The notes: generated by a model not told the origin, from the sequence alone. A stretch of DNA of 64,000 bases from Leucaena leucocephala (GCA_037074615.1 CM073558.1:17963001-18027000), one strand, 5' to 3'; positions 50,545-63,025 are shown, counted from the stretch's first letter. Translations and numbers: made by a program.

Positions 50545-50644
50545 CTCCCCTCCTTCCTTCTTGTCAATCTAAACAAAAGGTATAAAATTCCTCCTCTCTT
50601 GTACCCTCCACTCTATCCAATCCAACCAAATAGACCCTAAGTTG

Positions 50645-50818
50645 CTGTTTGGTAAGGTGGATTTAAAAAAATAAAAAAAAGGAGAAATGGGATAATAAAA
50701 TTTTAATAATAATAATAATAATAATAATAAGATGTAAGATAAAAAAGTAATTAAAACAATTAATCAAAAACTTTTAATCCCACTTCTCCATTTTTTTTAA
50801 ATCCAACTTCCCTCCATT
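50645..50818. mobile_element. Foldback MITE with internal (AAT)n
   Basis: Starts TGCTGTTTGGTAAGGTGGATTT. The left arm GGATTTAAAAAAATAAAAAAAAGGAGAAATGGGAT is mirrored by the right arm ATCCCACTTCTCCATTTTTTTTAAATCC, so the element folds into one long hairpin with an (AAT)n run (about 50706-50732) in the loop. Termini are not fully resolved. It lies 100 bp from the right end of the copia element. Confidence 0.6.
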
Positions 50819-50867
50819 AAAAATATAATGCTTTAAACAACACGTTATTAGATGACAGACCTCATAC

Positions 50868-51952
50868 ATAATTGAGGTTAATGGAAATCATATCAACGTG
50901 TTGGGGCAAGATAAATCCATCGGCCGTAGGGTAGGAGTTAGGTGGTCCAAGTGCAAATATAAGACTTGAGGAAGGCTGGTTCATTTGCAACTGGCAGGCT
51001 ACGTATACTATGGAACTTGAACTTGAAACAGTGGATGCATTTGTATAATTGAGGTTTCCTTGATCGGCAACCACCTCTGCCGGTGTTGTGCCCTTCAGAG
51101 AGTACTGTTTCATTCCATTGTCGCCACCACCAGTCCCAAACAACCATGGCACTAGAACCCACCATTTCGCCGTTGTCGGAGAACCCTATTGCTCCATAAG
51201 AGTTTATGTTTGTGGAAAATGAGAGCACAAAGCTCCACAAGTTTGCTGATACCTAAGCATACTGTTCAATGTATAATACACTCATATTAATATTACACCA
51301 CTTGAATAATTCACATCCTTTGAAGCGTATATGTATATTGTATGTGTGTGTATATATATATATGGTGTAATGAACAAGAAAAAATTATAATTAGGAAGTC
51401 TACTTCCAAGAAAAAATAAATGATAGAATGATAAGTGAATTTAACACACATACATAGAGAAGTATGTACTCCTTTCTTCTACTTCTATATGTAACAACTA
51501 GTAAACAAGTTTATTTTAGTTATAAATATAAGATATCAATTTATTTTATTTCTTATATTTATAATTTTTCTTTAAACTATCTATATTAATTATACATATT
51601 TAAGGACATTTTCTACTAAGAGAGTAATATAATTTTTTATAAAAATGATTATAAATGGTACTAGAGATAAATTAACAAATTTTTTTAATAAAAAATAGCC
51701 AAATTTATTTTTTTAATTTTTATAAATTAATTACTTAGTCCGTACACTTACCATAAGATGTGTGTGTGGAGCTTTTAAAAGTTCATGAAATTGTGTGTCA
51801 AGTTGATTCATAGCACTATCAACATTTTCTTATGTTAATAATGAGACTGATCAAACATGTAAAGTTAATTACTTCCACTGTCAGATTGAAAGTATTTGAA
51901 TCACATAATAATAATTATGCGCTCATGTACTGCGCAAGATAGTGTGTGCACG

Positions 51953-52002
<50 letters not shown>

Positions 52003-52184
52003 GCACTTACCCTAAGGATGAAATTATTAGCAGGCCAAACAACACAGCGAAGGGAAGTCGTATCAAAATCTATGTTCTGAGGATCAAAGTTTTGGGAACA
52101 AGAATCTTTGGATGTCACCAGAGTTGATGAGCTTATAAACAAAACAATGAAGAAGACTAAGCAAAGTCGAAGAAAACGCTTCAT
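50868..52184 (-). pseudogene. DOMON/cytochrome b561-like gene, unit A (5' two exons, broken)
   Basis: Exon 1 (52184-52011) starts MKRFLRLCLVFFIVLFISSS, a clear signal peptide, then KDSCSQNF, and ends FILR at a GTAAGT donor. Exon 2 (51261-50868) starts at the family's Y-A-K position but reads TAG there (51255-51253), then SANLWSFVLSFSTN, YGAIGFSDNGEMVGSSAM. A net 5-base loss near 51150 shifts the frame before the rest of the DOMON domain (FGTGGGDNGMKQY, LIFALGPPNSYP). It ends NLNY at a GTATGA donor. DOMON domains of this family bind haem at the outer face of the plasma membrane and pair with a b561 membrane module. The stop and the frameshift make this copy dead. Confidence 0.85.
51964..51999. 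repeat. (TA)n microsatellite in intron 1 of unit A
   Basis: Eighteen TA pairs close to the exon 1 donor site. One of many TA runs in the array (also 57579-57606, 62285-62315, 62642-62692, 62932-62960 and 63029-63065). Confidence 0.95.
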
Positions 52185-52813
52185 CGATATCTCTTTAGAT
52201 TAATCAAATCAAAGCCAATAATATAGCTAAGTTGAACGTATATTCAGGGTTATTTTATATACATATATATGTTCACTTTACATTCATAGAGGAATGTTTT
52301 GTTTTTGCCAATTTTAATTATTATAATCTTAGGTGTTTACGTACGATGCGCTTGGTTTTGCCGTCAATGACACAGGACCTTCCATACAAAGCTAGCTACG
52401 TACGGTGTTTCCTGTACTTCCAAATTATCATAGATATATATATACACACACACACTCCTCAATATAAAACTTATTTAATTAATTTTATTTAACTAAAAAA
52501 TTTAATTTAATTAATTAATATAATATATTTTTTGTAAAATATTTTAATTATCTTTTTTAACTCCTTCATTTCTCTCTTATTTAATTATTATTTAGAGAGT
52601 ATCAATAAAGATAATTTAAAAAAATTAATAAATAGAGAAAATATATATTATATTTATAACAAAAATCAACTAGGTCATGTATTAAAGATTAAAAATATAT
52701 ATATAAAGTTGAAAAATGTTATATAAGTGAATATTACGTTTTAATTAATCTAACACCAAATGACATTTAATCCATGGCAGAGCGCGCGCGCGCACACACA
52801 TATATATAAAATA

Positions 52814-53092
52814 ACCCATCGTCTGTGGGTTCAGCTGGCGAAGGGGTGGGACATACTACCATTTGGAGTGTATTCGAACCTTGGGGAGTACCACTTTGTT
52901 GTGGTTCCAGTCGCGGCGCTTGGGGAGGCATCCTAACTCTTAGGTGCTTAGGTTTACGCCTGAGGGTAATAGACGGCTCGCCCTGCCCGACATTGGTATC
53001 GCCTAAGAGGAAGGGAGATTTCGCCCTGCTCTTAGATCGTGGGTGAGCCCAACCCCTTTCCAAAAAATTTTGTACCAAAAAAAAAATATATA
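52814..53092 (+). mobile_element. tRNA-derived SINE with target duplication
   Basis: A GC-rich island of about 270 bp in AT-rich DNA. The head has GTGGGTTCAGCTGGCGAAG (A-box-like) and GTATTCGAACCTTGG (B-box-like) about 40 bp apart. The tail is TTTTGTACC followed by ten A residues. TATATATAAAATA lies directly before the head (52801-52813) and after the tail (53093-53105), as expected for a retroposed element, with the caution that the repeat is low-complexity. Lies between units A and B of the DOMON array. Open frames over it are spurious. Confidence 0.75.
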
Positions 53093-53554
53093 TATATATA
53101 AAATATGATGAAAAGCAACAATTTGCATTTGGTTAAATTATTTCATTTTGCAGCATATATAAAAAGGTAAAATGAAGTATAAATTTCAAGCTGATTTTTT
53201 TTTTGAAACAAAAGAGACATATTACTTCTAATTAGGCTGCGGTTTTAGATTGCATACTCGTGCATTTGTTATTTGAATATAATTTAGAAGCAGTTCTTTA
53301 ACAAAATAACATAAAAATTAATATGTCCCCACTAATTCAAGATCCTTAGTATTGACCAAGTTTGACCTCCCTTTTAGATTGTATCCTCATTCTGATCTCC
53401 AAAATAATCGTCCTATGCAACGGCCCTCACGTGGCTTTTGTCCCTACCCTCCTCTTTCTTGTCCTGAAGGGGCTTATGGGCGGAAGACTTTGCCTGTAAA
53501 GGAATGGAATACTCATTAAGTAAAAAACGGTTGCTCCATAACCAGCAAACAATT

Positions 53555-53757
53555 CTTTTAATATAAAAAAATTTAGATAGATTCGGTATCAGTTTCTTAT
53601 CAAGACTAGAATATAGCCTCAAGATTTAGAGAATATTTACAGAAAACTTGCGATATTACTTATCAAAGGAGTCCTTATAATGATAACGGGGAATCGAATT
53701 TATATTCTTATGAGATACAAACATGTTCCTTACTATTTGTATTAATTTTTATAGGCA
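53555..53757 (-). mobile_element. SINE-like insertion in exon 4 of unit B
   Basis: ACCAGCAAACAATT at 53541-53554 and ACCAGCAAACCATT at 53758-53771 are 13/14 identical. Both are the coding sequence for the same FAGYG-preceding residues, so a 203-bp insertion duplicated its target. The insert on the minus strand has AAATTCGATTCCCCG, a B-box-like word, and a T/A-rich 3' end. No coding. Could be a different short element. Confidence 0.6.
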
Positions 53758-55883
53758 ACCAGCAAACCATTTTGATCCTTCTTGTGCGAAACATGTCCAT
53801 AGAAGGAGTTTACTAATGCAAATATCAATAAGATCTTTCCAACGTTATGATGATAATAATTCCGATATTTTCTTTATAAACTTGACTCCTTTCTTGGTCA
53901 TAATACCAATGAGATAACCTTTGAAACAATTAAGATTAATATTATATATAGTTAAATCATTAGACAGATTTCCAGATTAATTAATGCTTATGATTGTAAA
54001 CATATGCATGGATGTACATATATATATGTGTGTGCATGAACCCATTAATTATTTAACTTTCATTGTAAATAAAAAATATTTTCCTAATGTATAAAATATT
54101 GAAGTTGATTGTCTAATATATTTGTCCCACTAAAGAAAACAACCATTATGAAACTACTAAAGTGCCTTTCCCACTATCTTGTATACAAGCATTATATAAT
54201 ACACCCCACCATCTGTCCCTAATAATTATAAGAAAAAAATTTAAAAGTTGTGGGGTCATTTTATATAGCACACCCCGTCTTGGCTCATTCCCTGACCCAG
54301 TCTTAGTCCTAGTCCCACATCCTCAACCCTGCGTACCAAATAGGGCCTAAGGGTTAGTGATGACGACATTCCTAGTCACTGTTATTGTGTCCTCGTAATA
54401 GTCAAAAGAATAATCCTCAAGTTCTGTTCATCTAATTATTCTTCTGGCTATTCTCTCTGTTCTTTTAGATCAACTCGAGATATTTAAAGTATTACCGTTT
54501 TAAATCTAATAGTATGAGAGGTATTTATAAATTTTATTGTTATTCTTTGTGAGAATTATTCTACGAGCTTGTCTTCTTTATAATTAGAATTATCCTTTAA
54601 TATTATGTTGAAAACAAATTATTAGAAGTTAGAAACGAACCTGGAGGCATCCGAGGACGAGAATGAGAGTTCCAATGTTTTTGTGATGAGTAAGGTAGAG
54701 TCTCTGAGTTAAGACAAATTCACATATTATTCCAACCATGCCAGCAAGAGCGTTTGGATCGAAATATACAAATAAAACCAAAATGGGTCCCACTGCTTGC
54801 AGTATCGAGCAATTATGGCTCTTATCATCATAAGAAGGCTCCATCCTATCATATTTAACCATCCATGGCTGCTTCTTAGCATGGCCGAAGATCTTAAGGT
54901 CACGTTACCTGTTGCAGCACACAGTACTAATCAATTTGGGTATTTAGTACAATAGATTCTCACAAGGTGGGGTTATAGTACTAATTAATCAATTAAAGAA
55001 TAAAATTAATTAATTTAAAGCAATATTAGAAATTAAATGAGAGAAAAAAGAGGAGAAGAGTGGGAGTCAGTATAGAAACGAGAAGCCGTTGGGATAAAAT
55101 AGTCAAAACATTAAAAAAAATTAAGGATAAAATGGTCAGAAAAAATATGATTTCTTGGAAGATACATACAGGGAGAAGCCAGTTTCTTGAGAAAGGATTT
55201 CCTGCATATATACTAAACAGGTTAAATTATGGATATTCTTGCTCCATTTAAATTCAATTTCTAAAGTGATTATTTCCACATAGCAAACATGACATTAACA
55301 AGAATATAATAATGGAACTTGAGAGGGAAAGAAATCAGATTGAATCTTTATGGATGTATCTAGTTTTCTTTAATTTGGTTCTTCTCACGTAGTCGAAGTC
55401 TATATCAAAAAAGAAATATACTCCTCCAATCTTTAATATATAATTATTTAATTAATTTAATTAGATTAAAAAAATTAGTTAATATGTCATATTTTTCTAA
55501 AATATTTAAATTATCTTTTTTAACTCTCTCCCTTTACCTCTTATTTGATTATTATTATTAAAGGAATATTAATATAAATAATTTAAAAAATTGATAAATA
55601 TAAAAAATATATCTTACATTTTAGATCAATATCAACTCATAAATTAATTTTTATATTAAAGACAAGAGGAATATAATAAAAAATATGTTTAATTTGTAAT
55701 GTAGTCAAAGTTTATAGTCCTCTTATTATATTTATAAGTTATTTCTAATATGTTTTACCATAATCAAGGAAAATCTTAAAATTTATTAATTTTGTCTACA
55801 AATTTAATAAGTTTATAACTTTACCAACCTTTAATAATATACACCAACCTTTAATAGGGGTAAATGGAGAAACTTATAAGAAA

Positions 55884-55977
55884 AATCAATGATATATTTG
55901 TCTTATAAATAGGATATAAAAAAATCATTTTATCTCTAACTTGTAAAAAAAAGATCAATGATATATTTGTCTTGTAA
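55884..55977. repeat. Duplicated 25-bp word at the end of unit B exon 2
   Basis: ATCAATGATATATTTGTCTT occurs at about 55884 and 55953, 69 bp apart. The duplication straddles the place where the exon 2 donor should be and may have removed it. Confidence 0.7.
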
Positions 55978-57244
55978 TTGATCTTGAGGACGATGTACTC
56001 GTGGTTTTCGGCGAGGAGGTTGTTGGGAGAGGAACGGGAGGAGTTTTTAGGTCCAATAGCCAATATGAGATATGGAGCTGCATCGACTGGCCTTTCATTG
56101 TACACATATGCTGTAGGATAAATTGTGGGATCTATAGGTTCTGTATTAGTTTCATCAAAATAAGTGGTCACCTTGTCAGGTGTTTTGCCATTCACATTGT
56201 AACCAAGGGTTTTGATTTTGCCGTCGTCGACCCACGCCACGAAGGCGGTGGAACCCACCATTCCGCCGTCTTGCGGAAAACCCTATCGCTGCTTATGCCC
56301 TGTGTCTGATGGGAATGAGAACACCAAATTTATTGTGTCTGCTGAAGCCTTTTCATATTGTTCCACATTCATGTAATTATTAATCAATACATGCATACAT
56401 ACGTACATATATGCGCACACATGTTTTCTCTATATTATAGAAAAGGGAAAAGTAATCTTTTTTGTATTTATATAGTTTTAGCTCAATTTTTAAATTTTAC
56501 CTCGATGCAATTTAGTATTTATAATTTTGATTTAGCTGTAACTAAACTTTTTAAATTTTGAATCAATACAATTTAGTCTCTATAATTTTAACTATCTAAA
56601 ATTTTAGTTTAAATTTTATGAAATATATAATTTTTTTTGCTGAAATATAGGGATTAATATTTTAAATAGTTAAACCAGACATATTGAATTTGCATTGAGT
56701 CAAAGTTCAAAGAACGAGTTTTAAGTGAGTCAAAATTATAAGAACAGGGTTGAACTAAATTAAAATTTAAAAATTAAGTTATAACTAAATTAAAATTACA
56801 TGAACTAAAGGATATAAATCTTTCCCATAAATAAAGGACTAAAATTAGAGTAGAATCAAGTAAAAGCCTCTTTTTCTGTGTATGCTTATTTACTTGAAAA
56901 TTGAAAAATGTAATTAAGGACAATTAATTGAGAATTCTCATAACTTCTACTTTAACAAACTCATTAATTTATATACTAAATCGTACCTCTCCAAATAAAA
57001 AGTGTTGATGAATTACTACTCTATATATAACATGTATCATGATGATGAGTTTGAAATGGAGAATATATATAAATGAACTCTCAGAAGAAAATTATAAGCG
57101 GGCCGAAGACGAACACAGCGAAGTGAACTTTTATCAAAAGGAATCAGGAGCCTATTATCATCTACTTTAAGAGAACAAGAGTCTTGTGATCTCACAAGGC
57201 TTATTGATGAACAACAACACAAAGCAAACATAAGAAGACTTCAT

Positions 57245-57573
57245 AGCTGTCGTATCAGCAATAAGAAGAGTCTTCTCCATGGACTTTCAAAGTATCAAAG
57301 GCACTGTAATATGTAAGTTGAACCACATTCGCGATTCATCATTTTGCTTCAGTTTAGTTTTTATAGATGAAACAAAGTAGTAATCATCCTCGGAGTTTCC
57401 GATATATCATCACTCTGGTTGGTCAGCGCCTTCGCATGCTCATTAATATTGTCGTTATCGTAGCGTTTCAATACTAAAATCCAATTTATGCTAAAAACGA
57501 AGGAAGCTAAAAATTAAAGTCCATTTGTTCAACTCCTAGATAACACACACAATTTAGGGTGTTTGGCATTTGG

Positions 57574-57612
<39 letters not shown>

Positions 57613-58641
57613 GTGTTTGTGTGATTAGGGTAATAACATTAGCTAATATATATTAGCTAGGGATAGGCTGTTTCCAGTTTTGGGTTCAAAGGAGCCATGC
57701 CCTAGAACTAGGAGTGCCCTGCTTCAACTCTAAAATTAAAGATGTTTTAATTTTTTTTTTGTTTAAAAACAATGTATGCTCAAGACATATTCTTTTGTTT
57801 AGTCCTATGATTTATTTAATTTATTTAATTAAATTTAAAAAATTAGTTAAGTTAATTATTATATATTTTTTAGTTAAATTAGTTATTATATATTTTTTAA
57901 AGTATTCTAATAATATTTCTTAATTTATTCCCTCTTTCTCTTACTTTATTATTATTAAAAGAGTATCAATACGAATAACTTGGAAGAGTTGATAAATTTA
58001 AGAAATATATTTTATATTTAAGATTAATATCAACTCACTAATTATATCTTATATTTATGACTGGAGGAGTATTTGGTCTTAATGCAATGAGGAATGGGAT
58101 AGACATTTAATCAAAGACAAGCTTTTTTACATTAAAAAGAATAAAATGCGTGGCTTATTGTATTTTTATTGTGAACATATATAGGGAAAAATACAAATGA
58201 ATACCTCCAACATTTCTAAAACTCAAATCAATCCCCCTGAAATCAACAAATTCCCAATCAGTCCCCGGAATTTCACAATTTGGGTGAAATAACCTTAATC
58301 CTCACTTTCTTAAAAAAAAAAAAACATTTCACTTCTAGTGGCCACCATCAGCCACCCCTTCTGGCTTTAGTCGCTAATCTATTATGGCCAATAACTATAA
58401 TATTATAGTTAATGACTAATATGTTGTAATAGGCATTGCTTTAAACTAGTTGGTGAAAAGAATGGGTAATTACTAATCTATTATAGTTAATACCTGTCAT
58501 ATTGTAGTTAATGGTTGATTTGTTGTTGGTATATTCAAAACTTGATAGTTAATATATTAATTTGTATTTTTTCCAACAAGTTTTACATATGTATTTGGAT
58601 TAACTTATTTTAAGTAATTTTTTGTTGTACAAAGGTAATTA
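57245..58641. other. Upstream flank of unit B
   Basis: Contains a segment (about 57365-57440, TAGATGAAACAAAGTAGTAAT...CTCGGAGTTTCCGAT...GGTTGGTCA) also found upstream of unit C near 61110-61175, i.e. the duplicated promoter region. A (TA)n run lies at 57579-57606. No coding exon of the family is visible here. Confidence 0.6.
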
Positions 58642-59254
58642 TGTGAAATGATTTTTGCAAATTGTGTGAAAAACACTTTTTAATTGATTTTGGAGGGTTT
58701 TCCTCTGGCATCCTAAAGATGGTGGGATAGAATCTCACCTTGACTTAGCTTAAAAATATTTCCACGATGGAGGTAGTTTGCAGAGGTGCCATGTTTTCAT
58801 TTTTTTAACAGTAAGGGACAATATGGTGAAGAAACAACATTTAATTGTGTGAAATGATTTTTGCAAATTGTGTGAAAAACACTTTTTAATTGATTTTGGA
58901 GGGTTTTCCTCTGGCATCCTAAAGATGGTGGGATAGAATCTCACCTTGACTTAGCTTAAAAATATTTCCACGATGGAGGTAGTTTGCAGAGGTGCCATGT
59001 TTTCATTTTTTTAACAGTAAGGGACAATATGGTGAAGAAACAACATTTAATTGTGTGAAATGATTTTTGCAAATTGTGTGAAAAACACTTTTTAATTGAT
59101 TTTGGAGGGTTTTCCTCTGGCATCCTAAAGATGGTGGGATAGAATCTCACCTTGACTTAGCTTAAAAATATTTCCACGATGGAGGTAGTTTGCAGAGGTG
59201 CCATGTTTTCATCTTTTTAACAGTAAGGGACAATATGGTGAAGAAACAACATTT
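58642..59254. repeat. Three near-identical 206-bp tandem units
   Basis: TGTGAAATGATTTTTGCAAA starts units at 58642, 58848 and 59054, exactly 206 bp apart. The only difference I notice between the repeat bodies is TTTTTTT versus TCTTTTT in the third unit. The third unit ends near 59254, where the sequence turns to CAGATCTC. The unit is not a multiple of three, and the 64-codon open frame it repeats looks accidental. Origin unknown. Recent amplification. Confidence 0.95.
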
Positions 59255-59659
59255 ACAGATCTCAAATTAGTTCCTTAGACTGATTTGGGATATAGAATGT
59301 CTAAGGTATTTAATTAGAATTTTCCAATATATATATGTCAGTATATATGGTAAGTATATATATCTTATGAATAAAATATTGAAATTGAAAATCACCGAAA
59401 GCAACTAATCTAAATCCTCTATTATATTGGTGAAATGACTCTAAATTCAACTATAACCTAATTATCCAATTGACTTAGATTATATAAATTAATTAAAAAA
59501 TATTTTTTAATTAATATTTTATAGAAGAAATATATCAACCATATATATATGTGTGTATGGAAATTGACTTCATGACAAAAATTTACTTGGAATAAATTAT
59601 TTTTTATAAAAAAAGTCCGAATTCGAAAGCAATACTTTAAACATTCACATTTTTATATA

Positions 59660-59850
59660 TACATTTGCATTGTTTATTATTTAATAATTTTCCATTAGTG
59701 TGGAGGGACATGCCTGCTTGTATTATTACTTTACTATTTAACTAATAGTAATTTGCTGGCAAAAAATTTGGCTAGAGTTCTGATCACACCTTGTGGTGGT
59801 TTGCTCCTCTGCCAAATCCTCCGCAAATTTACAATTGTCTTCACCTCCTT
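59660..59850. repeat. Segmental duplicate 1 of array upstream region
   Basis: TACATTTGCATTGTTTATTATTTAATAATTTTCCATTAGTGTGGAGGGA and about 140 further bases match 61265-61448 with a few substitutions and short indels. Unlike the copy at 61265, no exon 1 follows it. Confidence 0.85.
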
Positions 59851-60849
59851 AATTGTTTGATTGCGAATATGTTAAACTATTTCAAATGGTACTCCCTGAT
59901 ATCTCATATACAGAGCATATTTCACAAAGGGATTTGATATCCTTTTCAAAAGGCATTTAATAGTTTTAAAGAGTATTAATATTTTTCTTTTAATATGATA
60001 TTAGAGTTTAGTATAGTTGATAAAGATAATATTAAAATCATTTGAATGTTATGCTAAATTAAATATTTTTAAATGTTTTGACTGGTATGTATGAATTTGT
60101 TAAAAACGACTTATGTTTGAAACTATTGAGAGTACAATATTATTCATTGTACATATCATATACCCCTTCTCCTTCCTATTCTTTTTTATAAAAAAGAAAT
60201 AGAAACTGAGGACATTCATTCACAAAGGCGAAAAACAAATACAAGAAGTGCCTAAGAGTAATTTTTTGTTATTTGCGGCCTTTTATAGAAAAGATGGGAA
60301 TGATTGAAGATGCAAAAATAAGGACCATACTTATATTATATTAAGTTCTTTATATTTATTTTGTCAAAATTTTTAATCATGTTTTGCCATGTGTATTGTA
60401 TTTTTTTACGTTGATTTAAGTTAAATAAAAATATTAAAAAATAGGACACATGACAAAATGAGATTGGAGAATTTGATAAAATAGATACAAGGAACTTAAT
60501 CTAAGTTTTCACCAAAAAATAATCATTTAAAAATTTATGACTTTTATTGGTTAAGGAGTTAGCAATATACTCATTCCGGTTCTTAATAAATCAATTAATT
60601 ATTTACCATACTCTAGTGCCAAGCGTTTCTTCTTGTGTTGCAGAGCTACCAATAAAAAGTCAAATAAATTAATTATAATTAATATAAAAGTTAATTGATT
60701 AATTTAGATATATTAAGAAGTATATAATATAAATTTATTTTTATGGGTAAATTTGATCATTTGGCTTTTTGAATTTATTCAAAAGGTAAACTAGAGGTAT
60801 ATATACACACATATCATGAAGAGTACGAATGGAGAATATATAAACTTAC

Positions 60850-61028
60850 TGAGAAGAATATTATGAGCCGGCCTAACAGGAACACAGGGAAGTGAACTTG
60901 TATCAAAAGGAATATCGACGCTATCATCTACTTTCGAGAAAAATAATCTTGTGATCTTACGTAGGGTTGATGAACTACACAATAATAGTAATGAGCAACA
61001 CAAAGCAAAGCGAAGAAGCTAGCTTCAT
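60850..61028 (-). pseudogene. DOMON/cytochrome b561-like gene, unit C (exon 1 only)
   Basis: Starts MKLASSLCFVLLITIIV at ATG 61028, a signal peptide like units A and B, but hits TAG. In shifted frames the usual continuation is visible (SSSTL, then SKVDDSVDIPFDTSSLPCV, then ILL) ending at a CTCA|GTAAGT donor. At least two frameshifts relative to the family. No DOMON or membrane exon of this unit is present between here and unit B; the interval holds the 206-bp repeat and a segmental duplicate instead. Confidence 0.75.
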
Positions 61029-61264
61029 CTCTGTTATACGTAATTAATAAGCAAAGAAAGCGTCTTATAATTAGGGCTTTCAAATCAATATGTTGAGCTT
61101 TAGTTGATCTTTATAGATGAGAACAAATAGTAATATAATTCCTCGGAGTTTCCGATGTCCACTGGTTGGTCAATGCCTAGGCTTAGTCAACATTAAGGAT
61201 CGGTATCAATCCAACTGTTTATGATCAAAACGAACGAATTATGCTTCATCTCTAAGAATATATA

Positions 61265-61448
61265 TACATTTGCACTATTTATTATTTAATAATTTTCCAT
61301 TAGTGTGGAGGGATATGCTCGTAGTTGTATTATTACCTACTATTTAATGATAATTTGCTGGACAAAATTTGGCTTGAGTTCTGATCCCTTTGTGGTTTGC
61401 TCCTTTCTGTCAAATGATCCTCAAATTTACAAGTTCCTTCCCCTCCTT
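61265..61448. repeat. Segmental duplicate 2 of array upstream region
   Basis: Partner of 59660-59850, placed about 240 bp upstream of unit C exon 1. A weaker third match (GTGTGGAAGGATATGCTTG...TTTAAT...TTCTGGCCAAAAT) is near 62547-62615. Confidence 0.85.
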
Positions 61449-62282
61449 GCATCAGTTTAAATATATTAAAAAAATTAAATTAATTAATTAATTATTATTA
61501 AATATTATATAATCACCTTAAAATATCTATATATAATATTAGATTATATATTATTTTATAATTTAGATAAATTAATTTTTTAAAAATAATATAAGAAATA
61601 AAATAGGTTGAGATCTTAGACCAAACTCAACCTTTAAAAAGATCCTTACATTTAATACTAAAGGAGCACAAGATTCTTGATTGACGAGTGGGGAAAGGGG
61701 TTAGTAAACACTTATGGTAAGTTTGGCTGGGGGTAATGGGGATGGGAAAGTGGTACGAAGTCACTTTCTCTTCCCAAGGTTATTTTATTTCTATTAAAAA
61801 AATTTAGAAATAAAAATAAATATTTTTATATCATTTTATCTCAATTATAAAATTCTTAAATAATTTTAACCCTTCTTAAATTATAAAAAAATATTTTAGA
61901 CTATTTTGACACAAGTTATAAAATAAGTATACATCAATTATATACTCACTTTTATCATACCAAATAAACTTTTAAAACATATTTTTAGTCTAATTTTATT
62001 TCTATTTTTATAATAAATATATTCTACCCTTAAGGGAATTGAGGTAAATTTACAAGATTCAGAAATCCTTAATTAGTTTTCTTGGCCAGATTAAGAATTT
62101 GTTAAAAGTGTGATTTCAATCTGAATTTTGATATTTGGACGGATAAGAGTATGAAGTTGTCGATTAATGCCTTCAATTCCTATTTATGATGAAAGCCAAT
62201 TACGCTATAGATTGTGACATGATTTATTCAAATTTGTTTTATTTATATTCATCATCATCTCTTCTCACTATGTTTTAGAAAC

Positions 62283-62318
<36 letters not shown>

Positions 62319-62638
62319 TGTGTGTGTGTGTGAGTGAATGAATCCGAATAGCTAGTGACATAGTTATTGACTTTTTTATGGTCAAAAGGAGCCAATCTCT
62401 AGGAGTCTCCAGCTTCAACTCTAAAATATGATGTAAATGGATTTTTTTTATTAAATATAAAAAACTTATTAATTAGTCGTTTCTTATTTGTCATTGCGGA
62501 TAATGGCAGGCATAAACGATGAACAAAACTTTTTTGGTTTAGTGTACGTGTGGAAGGATATGCTTGACTATCACTTATTTAATAATATAGTATACATAAT
62601 TTTCTGGCCAAAATTGGGAGTCTGCATATTGATGTGGA

Positions 62639-62686
<48 letters not shown>

Positions 62687-62932
62687 TATATAATTTGTTG
62701 TTTAGCTTTATGTGTCTGTATATATATATTCATCATAAAAAGAGTCTAGAAAAGAGACAATATGTTTATGAAAAGAAAAAATAAATGTGACAAAATAAAA
62801 TATATAAGAGCATGAAAGGGGAAAACCTAGCCATACAAATTTTATTGTGAATCAATAACTATAACTTGAAATTAGAATATAATGACAGTGCATACAGTCC
62901 AATTATTTTACCTTATGAAACCCAACCACTCA

Positions 62933-62964
<32 letters not shown>

Positions 62965-63025
62965 AAAGCAACCTTTAATAATTAACCTTAATAAAATTAA
63001 ATTAAACTACTACAAATTCTTTTTC

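Larger units (their letters stand above)
53430..57244 (-). pseudogene. DOMON/cytochrome b561-like gene, unit B (four exon remnants)
   Basis: Exon 1 (57244-57079): the signal peptide starts MKSSYVCFVLLF, then a frameshift, then SQDSCSLKVDD and SLRCVR. Exon 2 (about 56335-55975): YEKASADTINLVFSFPSDTG, a stop and small indels, then GGMVGSTAFVAWVDDGKIK and APYLILAIGPKNSS; no good donor follows. Exon 3 (54908-54641): HGWLNMIGWSLLMM, IIARYCKQWDPFWFYLYISI, a one-base frameshift, then LTHHKNIGTLILVLGCLQ at a GTTCG donor. This is the first part of the b561 membrane domain with its His residues. Exon 4 (53918 to about 53440): two in-frame stops, then RKYRNYYHHNVGKILLIFAL, interrupted at 53758 by a SINE-like insertion, resuming FAGYGATVFYL. 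The exon order shows the full family architecture. Every exon is damaged. Confidence 0.85.

Noticed and set aside
52767..53078. 103-codon minus-strand frame and 73-codon plus-strand frame
   Set aside because: Both fall on the SINE; the GC-rich sequence simply lacks stops.
58750..59150. Two identical 64-codon minus-strand frames
   Set aside because: They are the same accidental frame in successive 206-bp repeat units; no start context or family signature.
58642..59254. CRISPR-like direct repeats
   Set aside because: The units are contiguous 206-bp tandem copies with no spacers, in plant nuclear DNA.
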